From: Lentiprolixibacter aurantiacus | Lineage (GTDB): Bacteria; Bacteroidota; Bacteroidia; Flavobacteriales; Flavobacteriaceae | Reading direction: 5' to 3' | Length of the DNA: 64,000 nt | NCBI RefSeq assembly: GCF_026241225.1 | Contig: NZ_JAPFQP010000001.1 | Location: 1,240,001 to 1,304,000 of the forward strand | Shown: one piece after another, positions 61,031 through 64,000 of the stretch | Layout of the letters: every line of letters begins with the position of its first letter | How positions within the stretch are numbered: the first letter of the stretch is position 1 | Made by a program: the position numbers and the translations under genes | Notes under the pieces: model-generated | Databases searched by the model: none | The model's input: the letters and a program-made list of their open reading frames with translations, nothing else | What the model was told of the DNA's origin: nothing

Positions 61031-62485
61031 TTATCCCAGTATCATTCCGGCAATGGTAGCAGAAAGCAGTGAGGCCAGGGTGCCACCAAGGACTGCTTTC
61101 ATCCCGAATTCGGAAAGGGTTTTGCGTTGTCCGGGAGCCAGTGACCCAATACCGCCAATCTGGATGCCTATGGAGGCAAAATTGGCAAACCCGCATAGCA
61201 TATAGGTAGCCATGATAACAGATTTATTAAAGCCAAAATGTGGGGCGGAGGCCAGGTTTTTTAACTCTGCTAATTGTATATAGCCTACAAACTCGCTCGC
61301 GGCCAGTTTAATACCCAACAGCTGGCCCATCAGCATAATATCTTCTGAATTTACCCCAATAAGCCACATCAATGGTGCGAAAACAACCCCCAGTATGGCT
61401 TCAAGGGAGAACTGGTCGTAGGTGGTATTTGCCGCAATCCAGTTATTCAAGGAGGTAAAATCCCCTACCCAGCCTAAAATACCATTGATCATGGCGATAA
61501 AGGCAATAAAAACAAGGAGCATGGCCGCTACGTTTACGGCCAGTTTCAGGCCTTCGGAGGTACCATTGGCAATAGCGTCCAACAGATTCGTGCCAATTTT
61601 TTCCTGAGATATCTGTATATCCTTGTTTATGGCTTCTGTCTGTGGATACAGCATCTTGGAGACCACGATGGCTCCAGGAGCCGCCATTACAGAGGCTGCA
61701 AGAAGGTGTCTGGCAAACTCTAGCCTCAGGGCGTCATCTGTACCTCCCAGGAACCCTATATAGGCAGCCAGTACACCACCGGCAACTGTTGCCATTCCGC
61801 CAATCATTACCAGCAATATCTCGGAGCGGTTCATTTTTTCGAGGTAGGCTTTGATCATAAGCGGTGATTCGGTTTGACCGAGGAATATATTCCCGGCAAC
61901 CGATAGGCTTTCCGCCCCGGAGATCCCCAGGGTTTTGGTTAGAAGCCAGGCCAGGCCCTTAACTACTTTTTGAATGACCCCTAAATAAAAGAGCACTGAA
62001 GTCAGGGCCGAGAAGAAAATTATAGTGGGCAGAATCTGGAAGGCAAATACGTAGCCTATGTTAGGGTTATCTACATTGAGCAGGCTTCCCAAAAGAAACT
62101 CACTTCCGGCTAGCGTATAATCCAGGATTTTTACAAAGAAGGTTCCTATGGCCTGAAAGATACTTTGTACAAAGGGGACTTTCAATATGCCTACAGCCAG
62201 GGCCAGTTGAATACCCAGGCCAATACCCACGGTCTTCCAATTTATGGCTCTTTTGTTGGCACTAAAAAGGAAAGCGATCAGAACCAGAACAATCATTCCC
62301 AAAGCGCCACGTCCCAGTGAATCCGCCGAAAAGCCCTGATTTGGAACAATACCAGCTGTTTCCTGCTGATCAACTATTTCCGGTATTGCCAGGCTCAGAC
62401 TTTCAGTAGCCACAGTTGTATCCTGGGCTAGGAGTGAAAAGGCACATAAAAAGGTGGATAAGGTAATCAGGGATCTTAATCTCAT
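61031..62485 (-). CDS. concentrative nucleoside transporter (NupC/CNT family)
   Basis: A 484-aa inner-membrane nucleoside symporter. An N-terminal signal-like segment (~1-20) and a polar stretch (~21-60) precede the transport core, an arrangement seen in other Bacteroidota CNT proteins. Core motifs are GQTESPLMIKAYLEKM and MLCGFANFASIGIQIGG. It lies 18 bases after the bifunctional nuclease gene and 27 before the adenosine deaminase, forming a minus-strand nucleic acid salvage group. Confidence 0.94.
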   Translation of the reverse strand: MRLRSLITLSTFLCAFSLLAQDTTVATESLSLAIPEIVDQQETAGIVPNQGFSADSLGRGALGMIVLVLIAFLFSANKRAINWKTVGIGLGIQLALAVGILKVPFVQSIFQAIGTFFVKILDYTLAGSEFLLGSLLNVDNPNIGYVFAFQILPTIIFFSALTSVLFYLGVIQKVVKGLAWLLTKTLGISGAESLSVAGNIFLGQTESPLMIKAYLEKMNRSEILLVMIGGMATVAGGVLAAYIGFLGGTDDALRLEFARHLLAASVMAAPGAIVVSKMLYPQTEAINKDIQISQEKIGTNLLDAIANGTSEGLKLAVNVAAMLLVFIAFIAMINGILGWVGDFTSLNNWIAANTTYDQFSLEAILGVVFAPLMWLIGVNSEDIMLMGQLLGIKLAASEFVGYIQLAELKNLASAPHFGFNKSVIMATYMLCGFANFASIGIQIGGIGSLAPGQRKTLSEFGMKAVLGGTLASLLSATIAGMILG

Positions 62486-62503
62486 GTGGTAGGAGCTAAT
62501 TGA

Positions 62504-63130
62504 TCACTTGCGTTTTGAGATCTCATCCCGCAGTTTGGCAGCTTTTTCATAGTCTTCATTTGCCACCGCTTTTTCAAGTTCCTGGTGCAGTTCTTCGAGC
62601 GTTAGTTCTTTGTATGCCGGTGTGCTCCCAGAATCGATCTCCACTGTTTCGCCCTCCTGCAGTATCTCATCTACCACAATACTGTCATCACCTTCTTTAT
62701 CCTTATCCTTGGAGGAGAATTTAAGGAAGATACCGGCCTTGTCCAGTATGGTTTTGTAAGTAAATATGGGAGCATTGAAGCGAAGGGCGAGGGCAATTGC
62801 ATCACTGGTGCGGGCATCCAGAATTTCTTCAATTTTATCCCGCTCACAGATGATGCTGCTGTAAAATACACCGTCGACCAGTTTATGGATGATCACCTGT
62901 TTTATGACTATCTCAAAACGATCGGCAAAGTTTTTAAATAAATCGTGCGTCAGGGGACGTGGGGGTTTGATTTCTTTTTCAAGAGCTATCGCAATGGACT
63001 GGGCTTCAAATGCACCAATAACTATGGGCAGTTTCCGGTCTCCCTCAATTTCATTCAATATGAGCGCATAGGCCCCATTCTGGGTCTGACTGTATGAAAT
63101 CCCCTTAATTTGTAAACGAACTAAACTCAT
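62504..63130 (-). CDS. bifunctional nuclease family protein (DUF151 plus UVR motif)
   Basis: A 208-aa cytoplasmic protein. The N-terminal ~140 residues form the DUF151 (bifunctional nuclease) domain (LPIVIGAFEAQSIA, then DARTSDAIALALR). The C-terminus has a UVR motif (~170-205; LEKAVANEDYEKAAKLRDEI) like that of UvrB/UvrC. DUF151 proteins have been reported to have RNase and DNase activity. It precedes the nucleoside transporter and adenosine deaminase genes, consistent with nucleic acid turnover. Confidence 0.92.
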   Translation of the reverse strand: MSLVRLQIKGISYSQTQNGAYALILNEIEGDRKLPIVIGAFEAQSIAIALEKEIKPPRPLTHDLFKNFADRFEIVIKQVIIHKLVDGVFYSSIICERDKIEEILDARTSDAIALALRFNAPIFTYKTILDKAGIFLKFSSKDKDKEGDDSIVVDEILQEGETVEIDSGSTPAYKELTLEELHQELEKAVANEDYEKAAKLRDEISKRK

Positions 63131-63148
63131 CAGGTTGTTTAAACAAAA

Positions 63149-63196
63149 AAAGGGCGTTTAAACAAAAGGTTTGACCTGTTATTTAAACAGCCCTTT
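63149..63196 (-). terminator. long hairpin terminator after etfA
   Basis: AAAGGGC-GTTTAAA (63149-63162) pairs with TTTAAAC-A-GCCCTTT (63182-63196), with one bulged A. On the minus strand a T-run follows. It separates etfA from the nuclease gene. A second GTTTAAACAAAA copy lies just left (63136-63147), making a short direct repeat. Confidence 0.8.
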
Positions 63197-63217
63197 AGAG
63201 GCACAAATTAACAAAAA

Positions 63218-64000
63218 TTAGGCGTTTTGGGCCTTAAATTCCTTTAATTTTTCTGTGAGTTTGGGCACAACTTCAAAGGCATCTCCTACAACCCCATAGT
63301 CGGCCGCTTTGAAAAAAGGTGCTTCCGGGTCTGTATTGATGACCACTTTTACCTTGGAGGCGCTAACTCCGGCCAAATGCTGAATAGCTCCGGATATTCC
63401 TATAGCTATGTACAGGTTGCTGGCCACGGGTTTACCGGTCTGCCCAACGTGCTCCCCGTGAGGCCGCCATCCGAGGTCGGACACCGGTTTGGAACATGCA
63501 GTCGCAGCGCCAAGCACATCGGCAAGTTCTTCAATCATTCCCCAGTTCTCAGGTCCTTTGAGGCCTCGTCCACCGGACACTACTACGTCAGCATCTGCAA
63601 TGGTTGCCTTGCCGACTACCTTGTCTATTTCAACAGATTTTGTTCCGAACTGATCATCCCCGAGATTCGGACTGAACGTTTCCACAGAACAGTCGACCTT
63701 GCTCTCATGAGTTCCAAAGGCATTGCTGGAAACCCCGATAATGTTTCTTTCGCTTTTCAATTCAGTGAACATGAAGCCCTTGTTGCTGAATGCTGTGCGT
63801 TTCACAACAAGAGGTGATACGCTTTCCGGACCTGCCACCACATTGGTAGCATAACCTGCCTCCAGGTCTCCTGCGAGTATTCCCGCCATATATTTGGCAT
63901 CCGTACTGGAACTCACCACGATAACCGATGCAGATTCCTGACGGGCAGCTTCAGCAAGAACTGAGGCATATGCCCTGGCATTGAAGGTATCCAGAGCATC
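63218..64000 (-). CDS. etfA: electron transfer flavoprotein subunit alpha (partial, 5' end outside window)
   Basis: The C-terminal ~260 residues of EtfA; the frame is open to the right edge, so the start lies beyond the window. The FAD-binding signature LYIAIGISGAIQH, GGRGLKG and RPHGEHVGQTGKPV are present. With EtfB (probably encoded just upstream, outside the window), it carries electrons from acyl-CoA dehydrogenases to the respiratory chain. A strong hairpin terminator follows its stop. Confidence 0.95.
   Translation of the reverse strand, partial: DALDTFNARAYASVLAEAARQESASVIVVSSSTDAKYMAGILAGDLEAGYATNVVAGPESVSPLVVKRTAFSNKGFMFTELKSERNIIGVSSNAFGTHESKVDCSVETFSPNLGDDQFGTKSVEIDKVVGKATIADADVVVSGGRGLKGPENWGMIEELADVLGAATACSKPVSDLGWRPHGEHVGQTGKPVASNLYIAIGISGAIQHLAGVSASKVKVVINTDPEAPFFKAADYGVVGDAFEVVPKLTEKLKEFKAQNA

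Overview
This window is chromosomal DNA of a Bacteroidota bacterium, almost certainly a (probably marine) member of the Flavobacteriaceae; the genus cannot be read from the sequence alone. The evidence is type IX secretion (T9SS) parts (PorP/SprF proteins, a PorE-like OmpA protein, an adhesin with a gliding-motility-type C-terminal domain), Bacteroidota -7 promoter elements (TAnnTTTG), lipoproteins with an SDD-type tail after the lipid cysteine, and families typical of flavobacteria (DUF6089, 2TM, a folK-deoxynucleoside kinase fusion). Genes are dense on both strands, and most of the window is ordinary core genome.

Layout. 1-8.3 kb: the end of one PorP/SprF gene, gamma-carbonic anhydrase, fabD, then a tightly packed T9SS unit (1016-aa adhesin, PorP/SprF, PorE-like protein). 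8.4-12.3 kb: a DUF4212/sodium-solute symporter pair followed by acetyl-CoA synthetase, an acetate uptake and activation operon. 12.3-16.8 kb: an Nramp-fold transporter without the usual metal ligands, SanA-like and YfcE-like proteins, a SYLF protein, and hypothetical proteins. 17.0-20.3 kb: a secreted Tricorn-like protease. 20.3-25.5 kb: an AT-rich, gene-poor accessory stretch with a large lipoprotein that resembles aerolysin-type pore formers, small unknown genes, and an array of hairpin plus tRNA-3'-end repeats ending at tRNA-Leu and tRNA-Gly.

25.8-46 kb returns to core genes: mutS, a SpoU methyltransferase, folK-dNK, sppA, a queuosine-precursor transporter, an AsmA-like protein, DUF2797, GH3, clpX-clpP-tig, a SGNH lipoprotein, pdxJ with an esterase. 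46.2-54.3 kb is a forward cluster for cell-envelope assembly: CBS protein, nadK, DUF6089, uppS, bamA, two ompH/skp genes, murI. 54.3-64 kb: folA, a 2TM protein, a class V PLP enzyme, a small CBM48-like protein, the ergothioneine pair egtB-egtD, thyA, a nucleoside salvage group (adenosine deaminase, CNT transporter, bifunctional nuclease), and a partial etfA at the window edge.

The most noteworthy region is 16.4-25.5 kb. Two paralogous lipoprotein genes with conserved upstream DNA flank the Tricorn-like protease and the aerolysin-like lipoprotein. Copies of a tRNA-Leu 3'-end/terminator unit lie on both sides of the aerolysin-like gene. This looks like a small variable island beside a tRNA gene, although no integrase is visible.
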